From Lumnitzera littorea (Eukaryota; Streptophyta; Magnoliopsida; Myrtales; Combretaceae): DNA of 64,000 bases. The stretch is from contig JAMXBB010000009.1 of assembly GCA_024138015.1 (NCBI GenBank), positions 96,721,915 through 96,785,914 on the forward strand, read 5' to 3'. This document shows, one piece after another, positions 47,843-58,080 of the stretch; position 1 is the stretch's first letter; each line of letters begins with the position of its first letter. Position numbers and translations under genes: made by a program. The notes under the pieces are model-generated. The model had not been told where the DNA came from, made no database searches, and saw nothing but the letters and a program-made list of their open reading frames with translations.

Positions 47843-48832
47843 AGAGTCAACTTGTCTAAGTCTTCTACGAACACATCTTCCTCAATTAGGTCGATCTTAG
47901 AGTCAATCTCTCCTCCTACTTCCTTCTCTTCCTCAAGCTCCTCATTTGTACTATCTATGTTGAGCTCTAGGACATCCCCTTTAATAATCATGGTTCGTTG
48001 GTTTGAACATTGAGTAGCCATATGCTCAAACCCTTGGCACATAAAGCACTTGATTTAGCTTGTTTTCCTTCCAAAACCCTATCCCTTCTTGTATGTCCAG
48101 GTCAGTACATCACTATCAAGTCGACCCTTCTGTTCAACTTAGGCATCTACATTAGTTGGCTCGATACTTGATTGAGCTTGGTAACTTCCTTAACTAAGTC
48201 AACTTAGTTGACTAGGTTGGCTCACGGGGGGTCAGGTTAGCATTCTGTTTCTCCTTTTCCTTTCTACTTGTTTGGCTATTTGTATAGTCTCATCCATGGT
48301 AGTAAATTGCTAAAGTTCCATAATGTCTTGGATATCACTCCTTAACCTAGCAAGGAACTTGGAGACTGTTTGTATTGATGGTTCCTCTACTTCACAGCAA
48401 ATCATAAGCATTTAAAATTCTTGGACATACTTATTAACAGTTTGGCTTCCTTACCTTAGCTTTTGAAGCCAAGCAAAAGTGTATTATAAATAAGTGTCCG
48501 ACACAAACTTGTTTTTGAGTATTCTCTTCATCTTAGGCTAAGTATTAATCTCTCTGTACCTTTCTCATTTTCACATGACCTGAAAGTTCTTCCACCACAT
48601 AGTGGTGTATCTTGAGAACTCAATAGCAACAACTCTCACTTTCTTGTAGTCTTCATATTGGCAATAATAAAAAATATATGTTCTACCTTTTCCTCCTAAT
48701 CTAAATAATCATCTGCACTTCTAGACCCATTGAAGCTCGGGATCTAAAGCTTCACATGGTCAACAGCTCGTGGTGCTCTAACTCACTTTTCTTCTTCATA
48801 TTCTTCTTCTTCAATGCCATTCGTTTCTCTAT
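47843..48832 (-). pseudogene. Element D gag (3' part) with zinc knuckle
   Basis: Minus strand. The zinc knuckle at 48020-48065 reads CFMCQGFEHMATQC, a complete CCHC. After it comes an acidic spacer, STNEELEEEKEVGGEIDSKI, and DLDKLTLV at the element C junction. The gag body carries SRFLARLRSDIQDIMEL-type and DEYVQEF-type phrases in broken frames. The gene start, leader and primer site are missing: gag runs directly into L2 LTR sequence at about 48833. Confidence 0.82.
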
Positions 48833-49645
48833 GAACAGCTCCAAAGAATATGATGCATTAGTGAAACTTTCGAGGATTAATGGCACAACTCGATATGACA
48901 CACAAGATGGTTTGATGAGGTTACTTATCACCTAGCTTTACTTAAGGGTTAAGATAAGAGTAAAGAAAGCAAACAAGCTATAGAGCAATGTTCACAAAGG
49001 GAAATATTCAGTATATTAATGATAATATCAAGTGTAATAGTAATGAAATGCAGCTATATGTACAGTGGATATTTATACTCAAGAAACTAAGGCAACTTGC
49101 TTAAAAATGGAAAAGACAAAGAGGGTAATGCCCCAAAGCAGTAATATACAAGGAATACAAAAGGATAAATATAAATATTCAAGGAAAAGTAATGATTAAG
49201 TGCAGTAGATTCTCTAAGTGAGCTTGGATACATGGCAGTAATGTATTGGTAACATCTTTTGAAGATGCAGACAAAGCAATATGATCAAGATAGGTAGCCA
49301 AGTTAAGGTGCCAAGCAGGATATAGGCTCATCTAAGAAAGAGTAGCTACGAACATGTGTTGGATCTCTTGTCCTCTTAGAACCAATGTTGCCAAGCTTGG
49401 GGTTAGCTTGGTCATGACCAATTTGTGGTGTGTAAAGGGGTGGGCTGTAAGCAAAGCATTTGTCTAGTTGGCACATAATCTCTGAGAGATGTCTAGTCAC
49501 TTAACTTGGTATAGGGAATTGGCCAACAACATGAATCAACTCGGCTTTAGTAGAAGTTGGTTGGAGCAAAAGAATTCACCTTATTAGTCCTTCAAAACCT
49601 TAAGCTCGGCTAATTGTTAAAGGTTCAGTAGCTTGATTCCTATCA
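48833..49645 (-). repeat. Element D 5' LTR (L2), truncated
   Basis: It ends on the plus strand TTGATTCCTATCA at 49645. At its other edge about 130 bp are missing compared with 30997 onward. The first L2 bases are CAGCTCCAAAGAATATGATG, fused to gag sequence. TATA box on the minus strand (GTATAAATATCC) at about 49066-49078. A perfect CTTAAGGGTTAAGATAAGAG phrase shows the uninterrupted form of the S1 target site. Confidence 0.85.
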
Positions 49646-49650
49646 CAATT

Positions 49651-51050
49651 TATACGGCTTTGGATGTAGAATAGTCGACAACTTTAGTTTCTTGACTAAG
49701 TCAATAGATGTGACATTAGTGCAACTCCCACTATCCATTATGATTGCATAAACTCGCTCATTCACCTTACAAGTAATATGGAACAAATTCTCTCTTTACT
49801 CTTCTTTGGCAGATGGTTCTATACTCAATGCATAGCGGACAACTAAAGTTAGCTTGTCTAAGTCCTTGGAAAACACATCTTCTTCAACCAATTCATCCTC
49901 TTAAGTGGTTTCTTTCTTAGGAACAACCTCCTCCTCGACTTCCTCATCGAACATTGAGCAACCATGTACCTAAACCCTTGACATTTGAAGCACTCAATCT
50001 AGCTCATTTTCCTCTTAGATCTTTGTCTTTTCTCATATGTTCTCGTTGGCATGCCACCATCAGGTCAGCCCTTCTATTCAGCCTTAGCATCTACCCTTCT
50101 AATCGGCTTGGTACTTAACTGAGCTCAGTAACTTCCCCAAATAGGTCGACTCATCAAGATTCGGCTTATTTCTTCTTTGTCTCTCCACTCGCTGGGCTAT
50201 TCTTATAGCTTCATCCAATGTGGCGAACTGTTGAAGTTCCAAAATATCTCATAGGTCACTCTTTAATCTAGTGAGAAACCTAGATATTGTTCGTGTTGAT
50301 GGCTCTTCTACTTCACAATTAATCATGAGTATTTAGAACTCCTAAACATACTCATCAATAATTCGTATTTAGAACTTCCTTGAAGTCGAGCAAAAGTGTC
50401 TTGCAGTCGAGCAAAAGTGTGTTGCAAATAAGTATCCAGTATGAACCTATTTTTGAGTGTCCTCTTCATCTCAGGTTAAGTGTTCACTTCTCTGTATCCT
50501 TCTCACCTTCTCATGATTTGGAAGTTCTTCCACCACATTACGGCATAACCTGAGAACTTTATAGTAGAAATCCTTACTTTCTCACGACCCTCATATTAGT
50601 AATAATAAAAAACATGCTCTACTTTTTCCTCCTAATCTAAGTGGTTGTTAACACTTCTAGAACAAGTGAAGCTTAGAATCTAAAGCTTCACAAGGTCAGT
50701 AGCTCGGGGTGCTTAAGTTCACTCCTCTTCTTCTTCATACTCTTCCACTTCATCATCAATATCCCCCAAGTCAATCCTTTGTCATACTTGTTCTCCTACT
50801 CCTTTACCTCGAACTAATTGAGTTAGGTTTTGTCCTTTAGTGGGTCAAGCAACTCGTAGAGTGTTTTGCACGACTTTAGCAGGTTGATAAGCAATTGCAT
50901 GAACAGCTCTTTTCAAATAGGCTATAAGGTTACATCAAGTCATTCGTCTATACTCTTGGGGGTACCCTGGGGTTATTGTCCATGATGAATAACACTATTA
51001 TTATCATCTCCAATTCTAGAGTTAACATTAGGATCCATCATCTTCTTCAA
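49651..51050 (-). pseudogene. Element B gag, zinc knuckle and protease start
   Basis: Minus strand. Gag starts at about 51042 (MMDPNVNSRIGDDNN). The body includes EEKVEHVFYYY, EVEEPSTRTISRFLTRLKSD and LDEAIRIAQRVERQRR. The zinc knuckle near 49965-50010 reads CFKCQGFRYMVAQC, His of CCHC replaced by Tyr. The spacer has EEVEEEVVPKKETT, then DLDKLTLVVRYALSIEPSAK. Protease: YAIIMDSGSCTNVTSIDLVK, with an intact DSGS active site, ending KPYKL at the element D junction. A tandem duplication of a GTCGAGCAAAAGTGT phrase lies at 50387-50420. Many stops. Confidence 0.83.
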
Positions 51051-51395
51051 TAAAAAAACTCAGCAACAAAACTCTAAATCCAAGAAACAATAAATACTGC
51101 ATCTTCAAACCAAATAATCATACACACTTAAACACTTCTTTAAGCGAAAGTTCAGTTTTATCACAAACTCAACATCCACTTCTAAGATCAACAACCCAAC
51201 AAAAACTTGCTTTGTTTTCGTATACTGGAAACAAGGAAAAACAAAGTATATAACAAAAACGAACTACTGGTCCTACTTACTCAAACTCTTATAGCTAACT
51301 TCCAGGAAACTACAACATATTACCACGACATTCACTACTTACAAGAAAGTTCAAATACAATTTACCCAAACAAAACCTTCATTGTGATGCCAAGA
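51051..51395 (-). other. Element B leader with primer-binding site
   Basis: Untranslated leader between 5' LTR and gag. The primer site is the minus-strand TTGGCATCACAATG at about 51381-51394, a decayed tRNA-iMet site, four bases inside the LTR. No gene. Confidence 0.75.
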
Positions 51396-52296
51396 TGATG
51401 TAAACTGGAGCCAAAGACTAACAAGGATGGTTATGGAGATAGGTCTAAGCTTGTAAAAAGCTTGAAAGATGAGGTGAGGAGTGTACTAAAGTAGAAAAAG
51501 TAAACCCACGAATAGCTTAAGAATATGATGCACTAGGGAACTTTTGAAAACTTATAGCTCAACTCAATATGACTCACAGGTTAATCCAATGAGGGTACTC
51601 GCCACCTAACCTTACTTAAGAGTTAGGATTGGAGTAAAGTAAGTAAACAAGTTGTGAATAAGTTTAGGAAAGGAAGTATATTAAATATTAGATGTAAGAT
51701 GATGATTTTGACTACATTACAATGGGGTATTTATACCCGAAATATTAGGGCATCCTATCCAAAATGGAAAAAACTAAAAAGGGTAGTGTCTAAAAGAAGC
51801 AATATATAAGAAATATTAAGGGTAAAATTGAAAGTACAATAAAAAATGAGTATCTTGTATGGAGGATTCTGTCATATAGTTGCTCAAATACGTTCCTTGC
51901 GAATGGCTAACTTTATGGCAGAAAAGACAATTTTATATAATCAATTTGATATCTATCGAGTCGGGGTACTGAGTAAGCATAACAGGTGGCTATATTGAGC
52001 TGAGCAGATAATTCTTCTAAGGTGAATTCACCTTGAACACATTCAATATGGCTTGGGTTCAGGTCAGCTAAGTAGTTGGTCGAATCTGCCAAACTGTTGC
52101 TTGAATGTAACTTTAGTTGGCAATTGGAGATAGTCAACGAACACGAGAGGGTTAGTCTCGATTAAGGCATTAGGTTGGCAGGTTCCATAGCTTAGACTCC
52201 ACCGTAATAGGTTGTAAGGAGAGAATTCGCTTCACTATACTTTCTAGCCCTCAAGCTTAGGCATAGGTTAAGGGTTCAATAGTTTGATTCCTATCA
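51396..52296 (-). repeat. Element B 5' LTR (L2)
   Basis: 901 bp, plus strand TGATGTAAACTGGAGCC ... TTTGATTCCTATCA. Minus-strand TATA box GGGTATAAATACCCC at about 51726-51740. It aligns with the L2 copy at 19150-20019. Confidence 0.87.
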
Positions 52297-52982
52297 ACAA
52301 ATGTCTTCATCCATTTCTAAGTTTATTTAATCTTGACCATTGCTAAGGGTTATGAATTGTATATATAGTTCTTGGTATGTAAATTGCTATATATATTTGA
52401 TAATATTATGTGTATATCTAGTTATAAATTTATTGGTGGCTTCTTAAATTTTTTCTCTATGACTATTACAGATTACTATTTATATTTGAAGTTATTTTAT
52501 ACCTATGCTCAACTTTTTAATTACTATATTGAGCTTATCAAGGACAAGCTTAACTAAACTGTACCATTGCCCTTCATCTTATAAACTCCTCTAACTTCAT
52601 ACATTTTACACTTGACAATGTGAGAAGACAAAAGAGGCAAAAGAAACAAGAAAAGCAATCATAAAGAAGGTATAATCAAACTAAGTAAATAAATAGATAT
52701 TTAAATATATATGCAGAACATAGTAATAAAGCAAATAAAATACTAATGGAAGATGTAGAAATCAAATCATGTATATAAAGTAAAATAGTTAAAGTAATTA
52801 TTTATGTTGGTTCTAAACAGACCCCTTATTTTACCTACTCTTGTCATCTCGTCGTCCAATAGATTAATTTCTAAAAATTCATAACCTACACTCTTTTAAG
52901 ATTTACCAACTTAAGTTGTTTCACGATTCACCAGCCCTAATTATTCTATGATTCATAACCTAAACTCTATTACCACTTTAAT
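52297..52982 (-). other. Internal remnant of the outer Tekay-like element, with primer-binding site
   Basis: Non-coding. Immediately beside the LTR at 52983, the minus strand reads AGTGGTAATAGAGTTTAGG (about 52959-52977), which fits a tRNA-iMet primer-binding site (TGGTATCAGAGCTTAGG-like) with two to three changes. The remainder is AT-rich without a recognisable gag. A 61-codon plus-strand frame at 52372-52557 is not recognised. Confidence 0.5.
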
Positions 52983-53731
52983 TATAACGGCCTAAAGCAT
53001 AGAGTACTATAACTCGTCATGTGTTTCTAACCTTTACTAACACGTGAAGCATCTCAAAATAACCTACTAATTTTTCCACATTGATATCAACTGGCAATAA
53101 CCTATAATAACTTAAAAAAATTTTCATGAATATTCTCAGCATCTATAATCCATTATAAATCTCATTAAAAGATTAACCTTTGAGTAACCTTATTTAATGT
53201 AAAAATAGTAACAATTTCTCATTCAATAAATCTATTGTAAGGAAACTAAAAAAACAAAGTTCTTGATTCTTTCACTCATTAAAGCCAATTGGTATCGATA
53301 ACCTACATACTCAAACAAGAGAAGTCCTAGGGGACTTCACATGATCCAAGATACAAAATAGAAGTAAATAAATAAAAGTTTGATAACATTTTTGGCTCAA
53401 TTCACACTCTTACTTAAATTATATAGAGTGGTTTTCATCATCATAAAAATATTCACAATAATTTACTGCATTGCCTTAACAATCAAATCGCCATACTAAA
53501 CCTCATGATCATACACCTAAAAATTTAAAAAATAGATGAGCTAAACCTCAATACGAAATATATCAAGCACATGCACGTGAGCATATACTTTCAATCACAC
53601 ACACGAGTATAGAATACAATAATGCAATAACTATTTATTTAATTATCTTTATTTTACTCCATTAAGCAATATAAGAATACTCATGACTTTGATACACATA
53701 ATATATGGTAACATAAAGTATTGGTAATAAT
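52983..53731 (-). repeat. Tekay/Del-like LTR, family T, 5' LTR (inner part)
   Basis: Plus-strand start TATAACGGCCTAAAGC (TG to TA), aligned with 15397-16165 through CATGTGTTTCTAACC, TTAATGTAAAAATAGTAACA, AAATCGCCATACTAAACCTC and AAGCACATGCACGTGA. The neighbouring primer-binding site on its left makes it the 5' LTR of a minus-strand element. After 53731 the copies diverge and the outer LTR edge is not found. Confidence 0.6.
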
Positions 53732-54720
53732 CATATACATACATGTAAATTATATATTGAAACTCTTACGACGAAGTTTAATAATCGTGCATAAGATTGC
53801 TAACGCCGACATTTTATTTGTAAGATTCGTAAAAAGGACGTCATGAGGTTACAAATTCTAAGATAGTATTATATATTTATGGTACCCATTAATTATATGA
53901 ATATTGGGATAGTGTCAAAAATTGGCGCAAACAATTCTATATATTACAAAACTTTAAGGATGTCAGTACCTAAATATTGAGATTAAATTTACGAGTCTAG
54001 TGTAGACTTCGTACTAATATAATCATAAATTTAATAAATTTGATTTTACTTTCATAAACTTATAAACCAAAAGAAATAAAAAAAAATCCTTAGACTAAGT
54101 ACACCGGTACTAACCTAACTAAAGAAAAGTGTCCCAATAGAAGAGTTAAAAGCTGTTGTCTTTGATGCATCGGAGAAATATGAATTTCCAATCCGTAACT
54201 TTCAAATTTAGGTGTGATTCACGGAATGTTTGTCTTTTTTAGGGGTAGGCTAGTTCTGGATAGTCTTGATTGTTTTCTTCTCTTGGTTTTTAGTTTGCTT
54301 CACCGCAAAAAACAAAAAAAAAAAGTGATTATAAATGTAGTAAAGAGTCTATCAGTTTAATTATTTATATTCTGTCATTTTCTATAAATTAAGCTTCTTT
54401 AAAAACTGCTGCATATATAATGTCAAATGATTCATATTAATTGATAGAAACCAAAAGAATATAAATAAATAAATTGATTGAGTCTTGATGCATTTATAAT
54501 TACGTAAATTTGAAATATATTTCTCCTAACTTTCATACTGTAATTTTATAAAATTAAAAAAATGAAAACTATATGACTACAATGTCAAAATGTTATTAAA
54601 AAATTAAATAAATTCAACAACTAATATTACAAATTGATATGAATCATGAGACCAACAATCAAAACAAATTTTCAAACCAAAGTTTAGTATTGCACATGAA
54701 TCGATGATTAATTCGTCTCC
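53732..54720. other. Non-coding stretch
   Basis: AT-rich, no gene. It may hold the rest of the family T LTR. An A-run at about 54307-54322 is the only simple repeat of note. Confidence 0.4.
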
Positions 54721-55510
54721 TAGTAGCAACTGGCAAGTAGCACCGAGTGGTCGATAATTAATAACTCTGTACACGTGGGCCTTCGGACGCAGAAACTTTT
54801 GGCCAAGAGTGACCGAAAATCAGCCTCTTGGAACCATTATTTATGGACGAAAATATGCTGTTGCATCTATGTCCCCACCTAAAATCATCCTGTCCATTAT
54901 TTATGGACGATAATTAATAGCTCACTACACGTGGGCCCTTCCGACGCGGAAACTTTTGACCATGAGAGTAAGTATGTCGGCATGGCAGCGCACATTTTCC
55001 CATGCAGAAGTCATGCGAACAAGAATTGCTTGGCCGATAATTTCAATTTCAAATGCGTTGGCGCTCCCTCTGCTTATCACGTTGCTTTGACAAGTCATAC
55101 CCTCAAGCTAATTTTTTTTTTTTTTCAAACACTTACACATTGAAAAAGTGATGGGGAGAAACATTAAAATATTAATAATATTAAACGAAGTCATGGCTTA
55201 ATTAATAGAATAAATATTAATATTATTTAACTTATTATATAAATATAATATTTATTAATATTAATTTTGTGTTTGCAAAATATATATGAAGAATAGTGGT
55301 CGAAAAAGTAAGAGCAATATGAAACCCATAAAATAATAAAATATATAAAAATGTTTTGATAAAAAACTTATCAATAAAATATAAAATTACTTTTAGATGT
55401 TAGTACTTGGTGTAAGCAGCTTTTCACGCTCTGAGTGATGAAAATCAACCTCTTGCTATCATTATTTATGGACGAAAATATACTGTCTCGGAGTTTCTGT
55501 TGCATCCCTG
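54721..55510 (+). promoter_or_regulatory. Direct-repeat block with paired G-box motifs, promoter-like
   Basis: A 55-bp unit is present twice, at 54751-54805 and 54907-54962. Each copy has GATAATTAATA, an ACACGTGGGC or CACGTGGGCC motif (G-box/ABRE core CACGTG), GACGC, and AAACTTTTG. A second unit (CATTATTTATGGACGA) occurs at 54837-54852, 54896-54911 and 55462-55477, twice followed by AAATATRCTGT and later TGTTGCATC. G-boxes bind plant bZIP and bHLH factors. No gene follows in frame, so this may be a relic promoter or a duplicated intergenic unit. The sequence shows the repeats; the role is inferred. Confidence 0.45.
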
Positions 55511-55618
55511 TCCTACCTATAACATATCGCCACGTCGAACAACAGTAAATTCCCCAACCAGTCAGTCTTTTTTCCCGTTTCTTCTTTCCTTAATCTTATA
55601 AATTCTTCGTTAACACTT

Positions 55619-55990
55619 AAGTTAAATAAACAAATCGGTAAAGATAAAAAGAAAGTAGGCATGCAGTGTTTTATAACACGCACTTTCTCGATAAAGAATT
55701 GAGACTGAAAAATGATTTTAATCAATATTCAATAATAGAGTTAATAAATGATTTTCATATGAAGTAGAATAATTATGGGAAAATGAATTTTTTTATTATT
55801 TTTCATATGAAAACATGTATTTGGTGGATATGTAACATTCTACTTCATATGAAAATCATTTATTAACTCCGTGGTTGGATATTCATAAAAATCATTTTTT
55901 AATCTCAATTTTGTATTGGAAAAGTGCGTGTTATAAAACACAGTATGCTGACTTGCTTTTATTTTTACCAAATTGTTTATTCAATTATTT
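55619..55990. mobile_element. Fold-back MITE with 150-bp inverted arms
   Basis: Left arm 55619-55770 and right arm 55837-55990 are reverse complements, with the inner 31 bp (55740-55770 against 55837-55867) perfect and the rest imperfect. The 66-bp loop itself contains the palindrome TTTTCATATGAAAA (55799-55812). Both arms carry GTGTTTTATAACACGCACTT or its complement. There is no coding capacity. This is a typical non-autonomous fold-back or hairpin MITE. Target duplications were not identified. Confidence 0.8.
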
Positions 55991-57245
55991 CAAAAACATT
56001 ATCTTTTTGTCTGTGGGAGTACGTACGAATGTAAGGGTTACGTATATACTATGTGAAAAGTTGCATTATACATAACTAAGAAAATAACTTAAGTGACTCA
56101 TGCGAGATGATCAGGAGAAAAATATAGGGAAAATGAGTAAGCAACCTTGGTAAAACTCTAACATATATGGTGACAAGTGAAGAAACGCAATAGCATTAAA
56201 TTCCAAAATTAATGAAGAACAGGGTAAAGTTTTAAGGTGTTTAAGTATTTGATCTTTGACATAAGATTTTAACAGAATAACGGCGTTAATTGTGATTTTC
56301 TCTCATTTAAATGAGAATGTAAACAGAGTATTTATAGGAAATGATGATTGATTACATTTATCATATTATGATGATAATTAACTGTTAAGATTGAAGTGCT
56401 TTATTAATAGATTTTAAGTCAGTTATTTTCATGGGTTTAGACTTAGATAAAAGCTTTATTTATTATTTTAGTATGAGCAAATTCAAGAAAGATTGGATTT
56501 AATAAACCGATCTAACGAGCTTTACTCCAAACCTATCATGTCAAAACTTCCCTGACCATTCTAGTAATTTATAGACTTGGCTCCTCGAGCCCTATTACTT
56601 TAGCTCAAGGGGTCAAAGCCATTTAATTAATGAGCTTGAAGCTCTATATTAAATTTAGCTCTCTACATTTTTCCTTTTGACCAAAGTCCTTCGAACGAAG
56701 TCAAAGTGCTTTGGGCACCGAGTGAGCCTTTTAGATGACTCAAGCACGTACATGTTATTAAATAGTTGTATCGCTGTTAAATTAATTTGACAATTATCTT
56801 AGTACGCAAGTCTACAAAACCTCTTAATCATGTGTCATGCCTCAACTAGATTAGACTATATATTGCCCATAAGACAATACTCTGAAATAAGTCTTCTTTA
56901 AGTTGCTTCTTCTTGAGGTAATTTATCTCTTCGATGCAATCTATATAAGTTATTGATTTTATCGGGGTCATATCCTATGCACTAAATTGATATTAGCGAT
57001 CTCATTAGGGTTAATTTCCATGTATTAATGTTGCCTAAATCCCCTTCAAATAGAGGAAAATTCTTCTTGTAGAGCTTTTCATATGCACATAGTTGTTGAA
57101 TGTCTCAAATTAGGGCCATACAACTTAAATTGCAACTAGGTGAAATTTTTCAAAAGCTTAATTTTGAAATTGGATTTTTTTGGTAATATATGATGGCAGC
57201 GGAAAGCGAAGATCGATAGGCTTGAGCTTCAAGATATATTACTAA
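55991..57245. other. Non-coding stretch with TATA-like and palindromic motifs
   Basis: No gene. A perfect 16-bp palindrome TCTCATTTAAATGAGA lies at 56301-56316, close to a minus-strand CCTATAAATACTC (56326-56338), which looks like a TATA box. The segment 56500-56760 has promoter/LTR-like composition with a GAAGTCAAAGTGCTTTGGGC phrase. It could be an unassigned solo LTR on the minus strand, but no second copy is in the window. Confidence 0.3.
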
Positions 57246-57280
57246 CCTCGTTGGGGGGTACGAGGGGCAAAACCCCCAAC
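57246..57280. repeat. G/C hairpin with two alternative stems
   Basis: GTTGGGGG (57250-57257) pairs with CCCCCAAC (57273-57280), an 8-bp stem. The overlapping CCTCG (57246-57250) pairs with CGAGG (57261-57265). The two folds exclude each other. The surrounding phrase, with G-run followed by C-run after an ATTACTAACCTCG-type word, is familiar from dispersed plant repeats. Confidence 0.5.
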
Positions 57281-57661
57281 AATATGGACTAACTTCAACA
57301 AATTTCGACCAGTCCTTTGATCCATAAGCCCATATTCAATTACTATTTCAAATAGAGAACTAGGGTAATAATGGTAGGATTTCTTTATTTCTTTATTCCT
57401 TTATTCCTTTGGGAAATCAACAAGTGTCCACTTGCTTTTTCCATTTCTTTTCTACAGTAATGGTTCTTCATTTCCTTTCACCCTTAGTACAACTATAAGC
57501 TCTTGCTGGAAAAGGAAAAGAAAACAGTAACACAATTTCTTCTCTACATGAATCTGACGCACGAATTAAAGCCGGTTTGCATTTTTTTGGTGGTGTACTA
57601 CATTATAAGCTACGTTATCACAATTCTAATGAGTACAGTACAAATTATTAGACTTTCTGTC

Positions 57662-58080
57662 TTACTTTTCCCCCACCGATGCTAATATCCTCTTCTTTGT
57701 ATCCACCTTTGCCTTCCTCAACTCATATCGAATGTCCTTTTCATACCTTCGAGTCTTCCTCTTCTCCTTGTAGCGCTATATGGCACTTCCTCTATGATGA
57801 GTAAGTAAATCCATGTCGACCTTAAAGTGTTGGAGTCGTAAGGCTTAGAAATCAAAGGTTGGAATGAAGTTCACAGCTACTGTTAGGAGGCTCACTACTA
57901 TCAGTTTGAGCCAACACTACTAGATATACTGCTATTCACGTACGGTGGCTTAGCTTATGGTGGTTGTCATTTTGCTTGCTTGAATCAATTGCTTATTGAA
58001 CCCCGTAGATGCTATTTAGGTGAACTCTCAGCTGGAGTGGATTGCATAGAGCTCAACCCATTAATGTCACAAAGTGTGTA
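57662..58080 (-). pseudogene. CONSTANS-like CCT-domain gene fragment
   Basis: Minus strand. From about 57793 to the stop at 57662-57664 the frame reads RGSAI, a stop, RYKEKRKTRRYEKDIRYELR and KAKVDTKKRILASVGEK. This is a CCT domain (CONSTANS, CO-like, TOC1): the basic RYKEKRKTRR block, the aromatic IRYE, and the RKA...KR block are in register over about 40 residues. The family usually ends in RGRF or KGRF, here RILASV, and the TAG stop lies just before RYKEK. CCT proteins are nuclear regulators of flowering or light response. Upstream (57800-58080) a Ser-rich piece with LSSMQSTPAESS is in a different frame and may be the previous part. No B-box seen. Confidence 0.7.

Larger units (their letters stand above)
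30997..49645 (-). mobile_element. Element D: Ty3/gypsy (LTR family L2) inserted in protease of element B
   Basis: Own pieces: 3' LTR 30997-35044 (interrupted by S1), integrase to protease 35045-38268, zinc knuckle and gag 47843-48832, and a truncated 5' LTR 48833-49645. The flanks CAACT (30992-30996) and CAATT (49646-49650) form a 5-bp target duplication with one change, and the element B protease reads through (KPYKL to HWLNE). The left part of the 5' LTR, the primer-binding site and the gag start are deleted. Element C interrupts it in the linker between zinc knuckle and protease. Defective. Confidence 0.87.
19150..52296 (-). mobile_element. Element B: Ty3/gypsy (chromovirus-like, LTR family L2), split by insertions
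   Basis: The host of the nest. Its own pieces, in plus coordinates, are the 3' LTR at 19150-20019, integrase at 20020-21004, integrase zinc finger, RNase H and RT end at 27494-28469, RT core and protease at 29900-30996, protease, zinc knuckle and gag at 49651-51050, and the 5' LTR at 51396-52296. Together these make about 6.6 kb, normal for such an element. Reading frames rejoin across each insertion (integrase HHCC region, RT, and a protease KPYKL/HWLNE junction). All frames carry stops. The wording of protease, RT and integrase is that of plant chromovirus-type gypsy elements; I do not assign CRM, Galadriel or Reina. Confidence 0.85.

Noticed and set aside
47567..48013. 148-codon plus-strand ORF
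   Set aside because: It crosses from the element C LTR into element D gag antisense. A frame spanning an insertion junction in the wrong orientation is a chance opening.
55513..55725. Pair of ORFs 55513-55725 (minus) and 55875-56075 (plus) with similar proteins
   Set aside because: They are the same sequence read from the two inverted arms of the fold-back element.
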